From NCBI RefSeq assembly GCF_963583255.1, contig NC_084817.1:17899989-17963988 (forward strand): 64,000 nt of DNA, written 5' to 3'. Source of the stretch: Pyrus communis. Lineage: Eukaryota; Streptophyta; Magnoliopsida; Rosales; Rosaceae. The translations under genes were made by a program, and so were the position numbers. Shown here piece after piece: positions 35,401 through 47,057 of the stretch (position 1 is its first letter; each line of letters starts with the position of its first letter). The notes beneath the pieces were generated by a model. The model made no database searches, was not told where the DNA came from, and was given only the letters and a program-made list of their open reading frames with translations.

Positions 35401-36062
35401 CACCACAGCCACAGGTCCGATGGCTATATCTCTTGAGCTGCCCATGATCGCATAGATCAATGGTGGAACAAAGCTCGAATCTGTAAAGGTTTTGAAAAGC
35501 AAAAGAGAAGTCTCACAACAACATCCAAGGAAAGCAGGTACAATAAAGGAAGGTCTGTTCTTGAGTAGCATAGAAATACTTACACAATCCATACTGGGGA
35601 GCCAAGTTTGCAAGTTTTGCATATCCAATGTCCTGATTTTCCAGTTGAGAAAATCATCAGATCTATGGAACCGGAAAATGACATAAATTAGCTAAGTTGC
35701 AAAAGATTAAGTTGCCAATTTACCTGAGGAATGCAAAGACTAGCAATAGTCAGTCCGGCAATTAGATCCCCCCGAAACTTCAATAGATTATAGTCTCTCC
35801 CCCATTCAAATACGGGGAAAATGGCCTGCACGCCGAGGATGAACTTTCGCGACTTAGGTTGATGCTTGAAGGGCCGTAGAGGATCATCTGAAAAGAATGT
35901 TTCTTTCAAAGTGTTTGAGAATTCCTTGAAAAAGTTCTGCTTTGGGGGAACTCCGACTTTGTGAATGTATGGCGCGCCCTGTGAATGATTGTGCGAAGAT
36001 GACAAGCTTCGGGAGTCCATGTCTTTGGCTTCGAGGTCCTCATTTGAATGAACTGAAGCCAT
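32481..36062 (-). CDS. SULTR1: Group-1 high-affinity sulfate transporter, intact
   Basis: Plasma-membrane H+/sulfate cotransporter of the SulP family; group 1 members take up sulfate in roots (family knowledge). Exons (minus): 36062-35724, 35632-35584, 35480-35273, 35163-34989, 34890-34825, 34738-34625, 34536-34420, 34326-34200, 33876-33590, 33503-33313, 32975-32890, 32789-32713, 32624-32481; 1980 nt, 659 aa. All junctions are GT-AG and in frame. Group-1 hallmarks are [15 protein letters not shown] near residue 35, [28 protein letters not shown] and a C-terminal STAS domain with [14 protein letters not shown] from residue 589. It most resembles Arabidopsis SULTR1;3/1;2. Exon lengths 49, 208, 66, 127, 287 and 77 are identical to those of the SULTR2 gene at 7.1-11.3 kb, but this gene has one extra intron (34537-34624). 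Downstream lies a GA microsatellite. Confidence 0.95.
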
Positions 36063-36460
36063 GGATAATCAGTTCACCTGTAATGCAAGAAACAGAAAAA
36101 GAAATGATGAACGGGCAGAACAGAGTAGTGACTCTTATATTACGAACAAAGTGATAGCGAAAGGGTGCAAAGGGCTGCAATATACAAGTAGAATCAGTTT
36201 CTAGTGGCATGCAGAAGTGTTTTTTTGCCAACTAGTCCAATGGAATATTGTTTTGATGTCAGTTCATGCAAATATCTTAAAGAATCGAAGACTCAAAAGA
36301 AGTCACAAGAGATGTAACTTTTCAGGCAAAAGTGATAGTTACAGAAGAGACTGAATCTAACCTAATGATAGAAGGATGCCGGAGAAGGCTCTTCGCAGAC
36401 AGTTGTTTTTTAATGTAGACAGGGCTTACGAGACTGCTGAAGGAAGCTGAAATGCTCTTC
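36063..36460 (-). promoter_or_regulatory. SULTR1 leader with probable 5'UTR intron
   Basis: On the minus strand, a good acceptor TTGCATTACAG/GTGAAC lies about 18 nt upstream of the ATG at 36062. Together with a possible donor ATTAG/GTTAGATT at about 36361, this predicts a leader intron of about 280 bp. Leader introns are common in plant transporter genes. GAGAC words, the core of sulfur-responsive elements, occur on the plus strand at 36347-36351 and 36430-36434, but a 5-mer is weak evidence. Confidence 0.5.
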
Positions 36461-36470
36461 CTTATATAAG
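36461..36470 (-). promoter_or_regulatory. TATA box of the SULTR1 gene
   Basis: CTTATATAAG, palindromic, lies about 100 bp upstream of the proposed leader donor and 400 bp from the ATG. Transcription would start near 36430. Confidence 0.6.
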
Positions 36471-36715
36471 CACTTAAAAAGTAATCGTGGGCAGACTTTT
36501 CAAGCTGCCCAGAAAAAGAATTAAGGAGTGAATGCGGATCACTTTCACATCAAATACATAATTAGTAATAAGTAAACAAAGTTTAACAAAAAACTCAACC
36601 CCAACCCGCCACAAATTGATTATTAAATTGTTGGAGATTGATGTAAGCAAACAGATCATCATCCCTTCCATAATTGTACAGCGTAGAATTATAAAATGTA
36701 TTAGAAAATGATGTT

Positions 36716-36895
36716 AGACTTTTTTTTTTCTCTAACAAACGATATTATCTACACTAAGGGGAGGGGGTGGGCTTAGCCTCACAATGAGCTAGCAATAATG
36801 TGCTTCAAATTTGCCTTTGGCGAGAATTGAACCTAAGACCTCTCACTTAGAAGTGAAGAGGAATATCACTAGACCATAGTACTCGACCGTAGTAC
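36716..36895 (-). mobile_element. tRNA-derived SINE with 10-bp TSD
   Basis: The minus strand reads an A-box-like TGGTCTAGTGAT, then AAGTGAGAGGTCTTAGGTTCAATTC (B-box-like GGTTCAATTC), then a body and a 3' A-rich tail (T run at 36719-36730). The identical 10 bp AAATGATGTT occur on both sides (36706-36715 and 36896-36905). Pol III boxes, A tail and TSD together define a SINE about 180 bp long, lying about 250 bp upstream of the SULTR1 TATA box. Confidence 0.85.
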
Positions 36896-36905
36896 AAATG
36901 ATGTT

Positions 36906-39705
36906 TAACTTGAGCACAGATGGGCAGCAACTAGAAAAACCAGAAGCATAAATCCACTTTAATTATTTAATTTAGGCCTTATTTTTCAACCCTAAGTCCC
37001 TCACAAACAGCAAATGCAAGTCCTGAAGTAGATCTTCAAGTTTTAACCAGTGACTTCTGTGAAAACAAGAAAAAATGGAATCAAATTCTTTATGGTCCAT
37101 TTGAAGCAAACCCTAGTTCTCTAACTTACTTTTCAACTACTATTTGAGAATTCTCTGACCACAATGGATTTGATTTGAGTCATTGACTGACCTAAAACAA
37201 ATGAACAAGACCGAAAGAAGGGATAGAGGGAGGGCAAAAAAGGGTCTACTTCATTGAAACTAGAGGCAAACTTGTCGATCAATGTAAGCGAGATAAGAAG
37301 TGTTAGAGACGCCTAAATAGGTAATGCTTTTTGTGCTGTATTCTTCTTCTTCACAGTGTTGATCGATTGGTGCTGATATGAAACGAACAACAGAAGCAGA
37401 AGCATCGAAGAGGCTTTTAACTTTTAAAAACTAGTGTCACAAGAGAAAATGTGCTTTTGTTCCAAACAAAAAAAGGGGATTAAAAGTTGTAACCCTACTT
37501 TATTTCTAATTCTGCAGAAAAGTTCAAGAATCAATTATGCCACTTTAGAATTCCATAAAATTCCACTTGACCGATTCGATTGAACTGCAATTATCCTTAA
37601 ACTATTTGGTTTTAATAATAACATCACCCCAATCAAACAATCCCACTCCTTAATCAAAATCTTACGGGAAATACAAGCGGATGGAACTGGTTACAAACTT
37701 TTAACAAAAAATGAACCCGAGTGATACTAACATGTCAACAAAAGGGCATTAAACCAGGGTTATAAACGGATCACCGTCAAATTTACATATAACCAGTTCT
37801 ATTTGTGAGTATTTCCCAATCAGATACATGGTTCCACCTCCATTGGTCTAAGAAAAAGCATGCATAACAAATCGGTGAAGAATAAAAATCACAACCAATG
37901 GATGATATGTATGAAAGAAAGACTACCTCACCTCCTACATATGCTTCTCATGCAAGCCACTGAAAGTGGGAGGAAGAATTTACACCAAAACCAAAAGTTC
38001 TTCCCTTCTGGAAATAATAAAATCCACTCAAGCGCCAAACTCCTGTTGCAAAAGGGCAAAAAGAACCAAAAGAATAATAAAATAATGCAGAAAAAAAGGG
38101 GGAAAAAGGAATAAAAAAAACCAGATTAAATATGCACGAATAGGCAAGACCCAGCAAAAGAGTTTGCACCTTATCTTTCCCACACTCAATGGTCGTCATG
38201 TTTCTGGGAAAAAGAAAATATCCAATTTATAAAATAAAAAAAAATAAAAAAGAGGGGCAACCCTTGAAGAAGCAGAGATGAAAAGGGCTAAATTTTTGTC
38301 TAGGTTCAATGAATCCCAAAAAACCAATGAGTCCCCCAAATATGAAACTAAAAACCCAATAAAATAGAGACCTGTTTGGTTGCTGAGAAAATTAAGTAAC
38401 CATCACCCCGTGTCAGTAAAGTACCAAACTTGAACAGGCAGGCTGAAGGTCAGCGAGAATCTTCGACAATTTATAGAAAAATTTAGAAATCACATTCACA
38501 AAAATATCGACGCCCAACTCACATTCACTTAATTCTTTGATAGCATTATTATTAAAATTTTAGAAAGATTTTAGAAAAATTTAGTCATTCATCTTTTCGG
38601 ATTCTTCTTCTTTTTTTTTCTTGTGATGTGATGGTTTTGTTGAATTTTCGATATCACGTAAATTGTCAAAGATTCAATGTTACGGTAGGTCACATATAAA
38701 TAATGTACGGTTGGCAAAAGAGTTTACAACTTTTCACTTGGTATTACGTTTTAGTAATATTTTTTTCACTTGTAAGTAAGAGCAAGATTTTAAAAAAACG
38801 CTAGTTGGACGACATGTTGGAAATAGAAGTTCAAATAATCACAAGTATGTATTAATTTATAAAATATCTTTTAAAGATCATATAAATTTATTTTGAATTT
38901 AAAGAGAAATGAAATTATCAAATATGTGGGTATGAAAAGAAAAATGGAATATTGAGACGCATAAAGATGGGCAACATCAGCTTGACAATTTATGTTTTTT
39001 TAATGAGAAAAAAATCAATAGCACTCGATGTTATTGACTGACAGCCTTTGTTTTTTTAGAAAAGTCAAGCAACTTATGCTAGCTGTCCAAACTTGAGTGG
39101 ACAGAAATTAAAAAAAAAAAAAAAAAGTTTAATTAAATAGTTTGAGAGTGATCAGGTGGATGTGGAAGGAAGAGAGATAAACGAATTTTCTCTCATCTTC
39201 TTCCTCTTTGCAAGAACACAGACCAGAAGCTCAAGAAGTTCAGAAAAACCAGAACACAACTGATTTGCATTCATCCTTTCTCAAATTCGAAAAAAAAAAA
39301 TTGAAATTCTCAGACCACCTAGGCCACCCAGTTGCCTGCCTAAGCCACCAAAGGGCCACTCAGACCGCCTCGACGCCCATCTAATCCATGTCCTAATTTT
39401 GCTCCCAATTTGTCATTGTAATCTCAAAAATAAAAAATAAAAAAAATTATGTTGAAGGATTTTGAATCTTATACCCGACCGATTTTTGCCATAATTCTAT
39501 ACATCCTCACTCGTGGAAGAAAAATTTAAATATAACTTAAACTTGCACTAAAACATGTGGCTACAATCTAAATCGACAATGACTCGTATTCTAAAAATAA
39601 TAAAATACACGTTGTCTTGTGTACGCAGTTGATATACTGTTTAAATTGGATGGTTGGTTTTTGTTCACACCGCCGTAACGCCGTTTACATATGGTCTTGT
39701 TACAG
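36906..39705. other. Intergenic DNA upstream of SULTR1, no recognised gene
   Basis: AT-rich with scattered A runs. A Lys/Asn-rich open frame at 37860-38114 is a product of A-rich composition. At 39310-39390, CCTAGGCCACCCAG... CCGCCTCGACGCCC resembles a GGCGCCTAGGCG-type repeat known in apple (memory, unverified). Otherwise nothing is identified. Confidence 0.4.
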
Positions 39706-40208
39706 AAATGCCCCGCTTCCCCAACGACTCCACGTGCAAAAAAGCGGGAGAAAGAAGGAACATGCTTGGCTATCTATGGACGTTGGCTTTTTCTATTCAA
39801 ATTCAATTCCCTGCATTTGTTTCTCTTGTTAAAGAGAGGGGGTGGGGGCCCACGGAAAATGAACAGGGACGTGTATTGGGTCAGGTTCGAGATGTCGCAT
39901 ATTGAACGTGGATTTTGCCAGTAGTTGACGATGAACAGTCTGGATTTGGGTTAATCATGATTAAACGACTAAACTAGTGCACGAAACAGCCGCTTATGTC
40001 TCAAAGGTTGATGGTAACTATAAATGAGATTGTATAAGTTATGTACTTTTTTTCAATATTCTTACAAAAGATGTAATCTTATCACTGTAGTCACACAATA
40101 TTAGAAAGAAGAATAATTGTATTTAACATTTGAGATTAATTGATTTTGTGTTAGAATAGATCGCTGAAGGTTGTGTAACTCATGTTCGATGTCAAGTAAA
40201 AGGGGTTC

Positions 40209-40262
<54 letters not shown>

Positions 40263-40552
40263 ATGTATGTATGTATGTATATGTATGTATGTATGTATAT
40301 GTATGTATATATATGTATATATGTATCTTGTTTTGGAATAGCTATCGCTTGAAGAGTTTGCAGTTGCATGTATAATTATATCGATTACAATGAGAGTGTG
40401 ATACTACATGCTGAAGATTGTGTTATTTATGATCGTTGTCAAGTTAATGGTGTGACTCATAGTCTTTACTTATAAATTTGGTGGCGAAGCAACTTTCGTT
40501 GGAAGAGCTTGCATGTATGATTTCTAATGTACTATATCGATCCATATAAGGA
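39706..40552. repeat. Dispersed direct duplication, copy A
   Basis: Starts AAATGCCCCGCTTCCCCA and runs to ...GTACTATATCGATC. The same sequence recurs at 53791-54491, same orientation, 14.1 kb away, with about 90% or better identity by eye. Copy A has an extra 56 bp or so after CTTCCCCA and a much longer TA/TATG microsatellite. It is not coding; short frames here are chance. Confidence 0.9.
40210..40325. repeat. (TA)n(TG)n(TATG)n compound microsatellite
   Basis: About 115 bp of TA, GTGT, then TATG repeats within duplication copy A. The corresponding site in copy B (54251-54272) has only a short TA run. Confidence 0.95.
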
Positions 40553-41660
40553 CGTGATATTACATTTGTTTTGTTTTTATCTAATTACACTACATTAGTA
40601 CCTATAGCATTTTCAGATGGCAACATCCTTCTTTCCCTTTTTGGTACGATTTCAGTTGTTAATTCTGATTAATTTGAGTTTTCTTATTAGACGACATCTT
40701 TATGGACTTTATCGGAGGTTCATTATCTGCCAAAGTGCATTGATATTTGAAGTATTTTGACTGAAGTAATCGTCTAAAATAATTCCGTGGTTAGAGAAAA
40801 TGAAAGACAAACATAAAGAAATCATCTAAAATAATTTATGAAGAATATAAATTCAATTTTGTGAATTATTAGTAAAAATAGACCAATTGTGTGAGCTATT
40901 ATTTAATATACCTAGATTGTAATTGTCTTACTTATAACTTATACCACATTTTTTTTTTGTTGTTATTATAGATAAATTGTTTTCATTTTTCCATATTATG
41001 GATTTTTTTGCTTGTAATTTAACTTTTTCAGGATTAGTTGTATTCGATTTATTTTTTAAATATGTTTCTTTTGTAGTTTTTATAGGCATTTTACAAGCAA
41101 CTGGACTAAATCTGAAAATAGCATTTGTTTTCGGACCTGAATCTATTTGCACCTATATTTTTTCATTCCACCACCAACAGAAAAAAAAGACTAATTACAT
41201 TTCATGCGGTTCAGGCTGGAGTAATTATTAAAATGGACCATGAAATTTCAATTTTCTCTTTTTACATCATAAGATAATGAAATTATAATAATTTATGCAT
41301 TTAGTTAGATTGATTGTGTGCCATTTCATTGAATTGAAGACACAGTAAGTGTATAACCTTTAAATAGACTAACATATAAACCACATTTACGCTAATTAAA
41401 TTGACCAAAAAAAAAACATCAATTTAATATTTTCCAAATAGGCGGTTAATATACTATCTCCTTGGTCCATGCCTCATGAAAGTTCAAATGGGAGAGTTCA
41501 GAAAATTCAACGTCTACAAAGGGGTCGCATATGAAATATGTGGTACCTATTTAAGTACAAAGTGGTCGCTATAACAATTACTTAGTCAGATATGGATAAG
41601 TTAGAATTTCCAGATTATGAATGTATCTCATCAAAAGATAATATAAACAAATTTCTCTTA
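40553..41660. other. Intergenic DNA, no recognised gene
   Basis: AT-rich, with open frames on both strands at 40928-41231 that lack any domain resemblance. No repeat boundaries detected. Confidence 0.4.
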
Positions 41661-41892
41661 GAGTTCATTTGAATGTGTTTTTAAAATAACTGAAAGCATT
41701 TTTGGTTAAATTATTTTTTGAACCAATCCTTAGTTAAAATGCAAGTAAATTATGGAAACACACTTAAAGTGCTTTATAGAGGAAGCGCATAACTGATGCT
41801 TCTTACAGAAAACACTTCAAGTGCTTTTAGAACCGAAAAACATTTTCTATAAAAACCCTTCAATCATTCTAAAAACACATTCAAACGAGGCC
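41661..41892. mobile_element. Short TIR element (MITE)
   Basis: GAGTTCATTTGAATGTGTTTTTA at the left faces TAAAAACACATTCAAACGAGGCC at the right. The interior is AT-rich with paired AAGTGCTTT/AAAGCACTT words. The end motif G(G/A)(C)CTCGTTTG-like recalls the ends of the element at 47139. No clear TSD. Confidence 0.65.
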
Positions 41893-44452
41893 GTAATTAT
41901 CACAGCCGCTTGACATTATCATGAATGCAACTTAATTTTCATTTTTATTAGACAAAAACGCATTTTTTTTTAAACTGTATTTCGAAATCAAACTTTTATC
42001 TCTTCGCTTTGTATTTCAAAGTAGTACTTTAAAATTGATAAAGAACCAGATTAGACGTCTCCTTAACTTGTTAGGCCAACTTATTTGTCAATGTTCTTTA
42101 CTATACGAAGACGCATCAATCTGCCAAATACTCGGTCCAGAGAGGGTTCAATTTCATGAAGCATGACTTTGTGCGAGTAAAGTCCACTACTTACGCATCA
42201 CTTCACCACTTGTATGCGTATTTCAGCTTGCTCTTACCGATTTGTCCTCTATCAATATTTCTATGATTCTTTCCAATTCGTCCGTTCAGAATGTTTGATT
42301 GCGAAGTACTTGTATATATGTACTTCTTCCAAATCGAAGAACAAGATATCAGGTCAGTAATTATATTCCACAAATGAATTATCTATCAATTAGACGTACT
42401 TTTCACAAAATTTTAGAAAATATGTATGGATAGTTTTAGACTGGTTAACTTCCACGCAGATTGAGGATATAAACTATGTTAATATGACGATATTAACACT
42501 TAATCTAGCTTCAATTATCCTCTCTTCCACTATTGCATGTAAAGAAGAAAAGAACGATATTGAGACTTAATCTAGGTCCGATTTCAATTATTGCTATATG
42601 TTTATGCATCGAGTCTCATAGTGGGAAAAGAGCAAAGGCAAGCAACCTGTGGAGTCTTGTTTAGGGTACATAGATTTCAATGTTTGACTCTCACACTGAG
42701 AACCTAGGCTAGCTATGTGTGACATTTTACATTTTTTTTTTCTTAGGCTAGCTCTGTCGTCTATTGTTTAGAGTACTTCAAACATCTCAAAATATCTTAA
42801 TATATAGGGACTCATCGGATACTTAAAAGAAATTTTCTAATATAAGAACTATAGATAGGGACACGAAGAGTGGTCCTCCTATTGATTATGAGTGGGAAAG
42901 AAACCCACCAACGTGGCAAAGGAATGCTGCACAGCATTTGGATTTTTCCTGTAGTTTTCCCTTTTTTCTTTTTTTTTTTTTTTTTTTTTTTTTTTTGTGT
43001 GGAGAAACGTTGGCCAACAGTAGAGGTAACCTTTTGGTTTGTATTAATGGCAATACTCTAACAAAATGAATAATGTTTTCTAATATTTTAGTCCTTGCAT
43101 TTATAGAATATCCCATTACAGACAATATTATTTTAGGAGCTAGAATTCTTTTAAAGTCTCTAATTGAGTCTTTAAAGTTGGTGATAGGAGTCCCTAAATG
43201 GAGGTGCTCTTAGTCATAGCTCAAGTTTCATTTCGTATCAAGACGGAGACAAATCGTTACGAGGAAATGTGACTAAATTAGGTTAGAAACCATTTTGATC
43301 TTTTAATTATTTTGCTCTACAAGTACTAAACTCCATATTGGTTTTGTACTTTGTAGCTAATTAATTTGATAAGAGTAATTTGTATCAAAATAATTTAATA
43401 AAAGTAATGAATACATACTAGGTTAAATAAATTGCTGGGTGAGGCTTCCAACTTTCAAAAGCTTGTCCAGAATAACAAGTACCTTAGGACTTGTTTAGTA
43501 TTCATCTTGGATCCAATTCTTTTGTTTTTAAACTGATTACTCAGTAATTTTAGTTACATATTCATCATTTTAAAAAAGAAAAACTAACAAAAAAGGATAT
43601 AAAAAATTTGAATGTTAACAAAAAAAACCATGTAATAACTTTATTTAATAGTTGAGACAAAACCCAACATTAAATCAGTCCAATTAAAATGGCCCAAACA
43701 ATGAATTTTCAATTTTGCCCCTGACATCAATTCTTTGTCCGGATAATATCTATCTTCATCTCTCTGCTATCCTCTGTCACCCCCATCTGTGTCTCCCCCA
43801 TTTCTTCATGACATGAAAACAACGATCTCCTCGCGAAGAAGAGGAGAGATAGTTGCCTTGTCGACGAACATTTGAGTACTGCCGCCACTGCTGCCTCAGA
43901 CCCACTCTGGCCCAAAATCTCGACCGAGACGAAAAGGTTGGGTCCACTGACTACAATTCAATCTTCCAATCTTTGGTGTCTTGCCGTTCAAATTGAGTGG
44001 GATATTACGGTTAGGGTTTGCTATTGGAAGCATTGTTGCTTGGCCGCAAAAGCATTCAGAAAAAGAAAAAACAATTAAACAAGAAGAAGAAGCAGATAAC
44101 AGTAGAAAAATCACGAAACCATGAATTTCAACTCCATGGAATGCAGGTTGGCTCTATAAATATGGAGGGATTAATGGGATAAGGAAGTGGGATAGAAATG
44201 TACAGTGACAAGTGTCCGATTTAATTATGTGCCCATTGTTGGGTCAATCCAGAGCTCCAATGAAAGCTATTTGCTTTTTTATTTAATTAGAGATTTTTAT
44301 TTACTTTTTATTCATGACCAATTCCATTCCTTCATATAATTTCCAAACCTCCACCAAGATTTTTCGCCATATGCATATTCGTCTAACCCCCATATTTGTA
44401 ACACTAATTCACGATAAATGTTTTGGAAGTGAATTTCTAGGAAAACATATAA
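41893..44452. other. Intergenic DNA, no recognised gene
   Basis: Contains a 26-nt T run at 42971-42996. A 62-codon minus frame (43727-43915) and an opposed 68-codon plus frame (43872-44078) lie in a locally GC-richer patch that could be a gene 5' fragment, but neither resembles a known protein. A GGTGCTCTTAG end near 43210 could be a MITE terminus. Confidence 0.35.
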
Positions 44453-44812
44453 GAGTATCTCCAATGTAAATATCAAAATATAAATGTCAAATATTAATTT
44501 GATGGCTGACGTGGTAATGTCAGATTTCCTCTTTTTCCAACCGATATATTTTTTTGTTATAAATGATTTTTGTAGGACCAATTTTAAAAGAAATCAATTA
44601 AATAAACCTTTTAAGATCTAATTAATGGGGCCCACACAATAAAATAATTAAAAAATATTTGACATCACATTTTCTCATATGTCAAATTTGACATATGAAA
44701 ACTCTTATGTCAATCTATATATGATTGACATATCGGTTAGAGCTTGTTTCTACCTTCAAATTTGATTACATAACATTCCAATTAGGATTTGACATCTCCT
44801 TTGGAGATGACC
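44453..44812. mobile_element. TIR element (MITE)
   Basis: GAGTATCTCCAATGTAAATATCAAA at the left pairs imperfectly with the inverse of GACATCTCCTTTGGAGATGACC at the right. TGACATATG/ATTTGACAT words repeat inside. Sequence at 13.2-13.5 kb appears to be a partial relative. Confidence 0.6.
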
Positions 44813-44949
44813 AAAGAGAGGCGAATGCTTATGCCATAACTGATTTTGGAAGTCCGGAGTCACTTCTAAGTATACCTTTAATACGACTACTCTTGAGAGA
44901 ATTAATATGTAAATGGATATATTTTTGTTCAATTTGGGTATTGCCCTAT

Positions 44950-45550
44950 AACCAACACTGTTTCTGAAACTATAGCAAAATAATCAACACTATTTATGAA
45001 TTTGAACCAAAATAACCCACACTATTTCTGAAACTATAGCATAATAACCTAAACTCTTTCTGAAACTAAACCAAAATACCCCACACTATTTCTGGAACTA
45101 CAGCAAAATAACCAACACTATTTCTAAAAGTTAACTAAAATAACTCACACTAAATATGGAACTACAGCAAAATAATCCACACTATTTCTGAAACTGAACC
45201 AAAATAACAACACTATTTCTGAAACTACAGTAAAATAACCCACTATTACTAGAACTACAACAAAATAACCCACATTATCTATGAAAACTGAACCAAAATA
45301 ACATTATTTATGGAATTACAACAAAATAACTTACACTATTTCTGAAAACTGAACCAAAATAATCTACATTATTTCTCGAATAGAACAAAATAAACATTAT
45401 TCCTGGAATTATAGCACAATAACTCACACTATTTTTGAAACTACAGTAAAATAATCCACATTATTTCTGAAATTGAACCAAAATGACTCATGCTATTTCA
45501 GAAACTACAGCAAAATTACGCCTATTTTTTAAATTGAACAAAACTAACGA
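44950..45550. repeat. Two-variant minisatellite, about 33-bp monomer
   Basis: About 18 diverged units of the form ACACTATTTCTGAAACT followed by either ACAGCAAAATAACC or GAACCAAAATAACC. The two variants largely alternate, giving a dimer of about 66 bp. Units vary in length by several bases and no reading frame is kept. Confidence 0.85.
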
Positions 45551-47057
45551 GTTTTAAAACTAGGAGAATTCCAGTCTTATGAGCCAAGGTTTTCACTACC
45601 TTGTGTTTGGATACGGATTTTGAAAAGCACTAATGAGTTTTAAAATATTTCCTTACTCTCCAAAACCGCTATAACTTATTTCCTTCGTAATATCATCTTG
45701 TTGGCAGATAATTGGCATTATTGTGATAGGTTGAGCATGCATCGACTTCACAAGTCAAGTCATACATCTGGTTGAAATGTCCCTTTGGAATAATATATTC
45801 TGGGGGTTTATGAATTAGTCTCGGTCCTATTCGCTGGACATTTTTCTTTTTTGGGTCAGGAATAACAATAACATTGATAGAGTTTGAGAGGGGAAAATAA
45901 AAATGGGGCAAAAATGTGAGGGCACAGATGCCCAAACCCAGATAAAAGATAGAAAACAAAGGTGACATGCAGGTTTTTACGAGAATCATATGTTTGAAGG
46001 AGAATCAAAGGTGACATTTTTCTTTTCATACTCTTTGTTGATTCTTTTGTTGCATTTTTTTCCGAATTTTTTTGCTTAGTTTTAATTTTGACGAGTTTTG
46101 GGTTATTTGTAAATAATTTTTGTTTGGTTACAAGTTGAAGAAATCTAGATTTGAGAAGGTAGGTTATGAAAACGGAATTGGACGTTGAAAAAAATTTGGG
46201 TTTGAGAAGGTTGGTTTGTGAATTGCACTTTTTTAAACGGAATCCTAAGTTTGATGCGAGTTATGGACAATGTTTGACAATTATGGGTTTGAGAGGAGAG
46301 TAGAAGTTAATGATTGTGGTGCTTGAATTAATTGTCATGATATAGGTTTTAATTCGGGGGTATGGTCGCAAACATTTGTTGGAAAAAAAAATTGAAAATT
46401 AAATTAGTTTTGGTTTTATTTGACCTTTTAGGCTCGATGGTAATTCCGTAAATAATGTGAAGTTGTGTTACCATCTCTGTCAGGGGCAAAGTTGAAAGAA
46501 AGATTTGATGTTGCTTGTTGGGCTTTGCTTCAGCCCATGAGATTTATTTATTTATTTAGGCCTGTTTTATGTCACTTTTGTCATTTTCATTAAATCTCAA
46601 GCTTTTTTTATTAAATAAAAATTAAGGGTGATTTTGGTTAAATTAAAGTTAGCCAAAACTCTTTTCGTTAAAACTTCCTTTTTAAAAACTAAAAATTGAA
46701 TTAAAAAAGGAGACCAAACATGCTCTAGGTCACCCGAGCTAGGTGAAAGGTACTTTGTTGGTTGATCTGAGGAGAAAATGAAAATGCATTGAGATAGGTG
46801 GGAGTTCTAAATTCACAAAAAGAAGGAAATTCGACCATAGTTTAGCTTTTCGTGAAAAAAGGGCAAGGTATAGAAGCTATAGTAATTCAACCAAACAAGG
46901 TTCACGTTGACAGGTTCATTGCGCAAGGACTTGGTAATCATTTTATGCAAACAAATCGATGTTCTAATTGGTAGACGCGGAGCTCTACGTCGGAGTTTCG
47001 ACCCCCATTAATAGTTATAGTAACATTTGTTGTCTGATGTTATTTCTTCAAGTGTTA
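45551..47057. other. Intergenic DNA, no recognised gene
   Basis: AT-rich. At 46560-46690 there is a degraded relative of the 154-bp element at 16027 (TCATTTTCATTAAATCTCAAG ... CTTTTCGTTAAAACTTCC). A tRNA-like patch at 46972-47016 was rejected (see rejected list). Confidence 0.35.

Noticed and set aside
37860..38114. 84-codon Lys/Asn-rich frame
   Set aside because: A-rich composition; an opposed frame is open over the same interval and there are no gene signals.
40151..40369. 72-codon frame of Ile/Tyr/Thr/His repeats
   Set aside because: Translation of the TA/TATG microsatellite.
43727..44078. Overlapping opposite-strand frames as a host gene
   Set aside because: Neither shows a recognisable domain or splice/promoter context; they cannot be told from chance in a GC-richer patch.
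46972..47016. tRNA-like patch (ATTGGTAGACGCGG and GTTTCGACCCCC)
   Set aside because: It has A-box- and B-box-like words, but no acceptor stem or anticodon arm could be folded and the spacing is too short for a tRNA.
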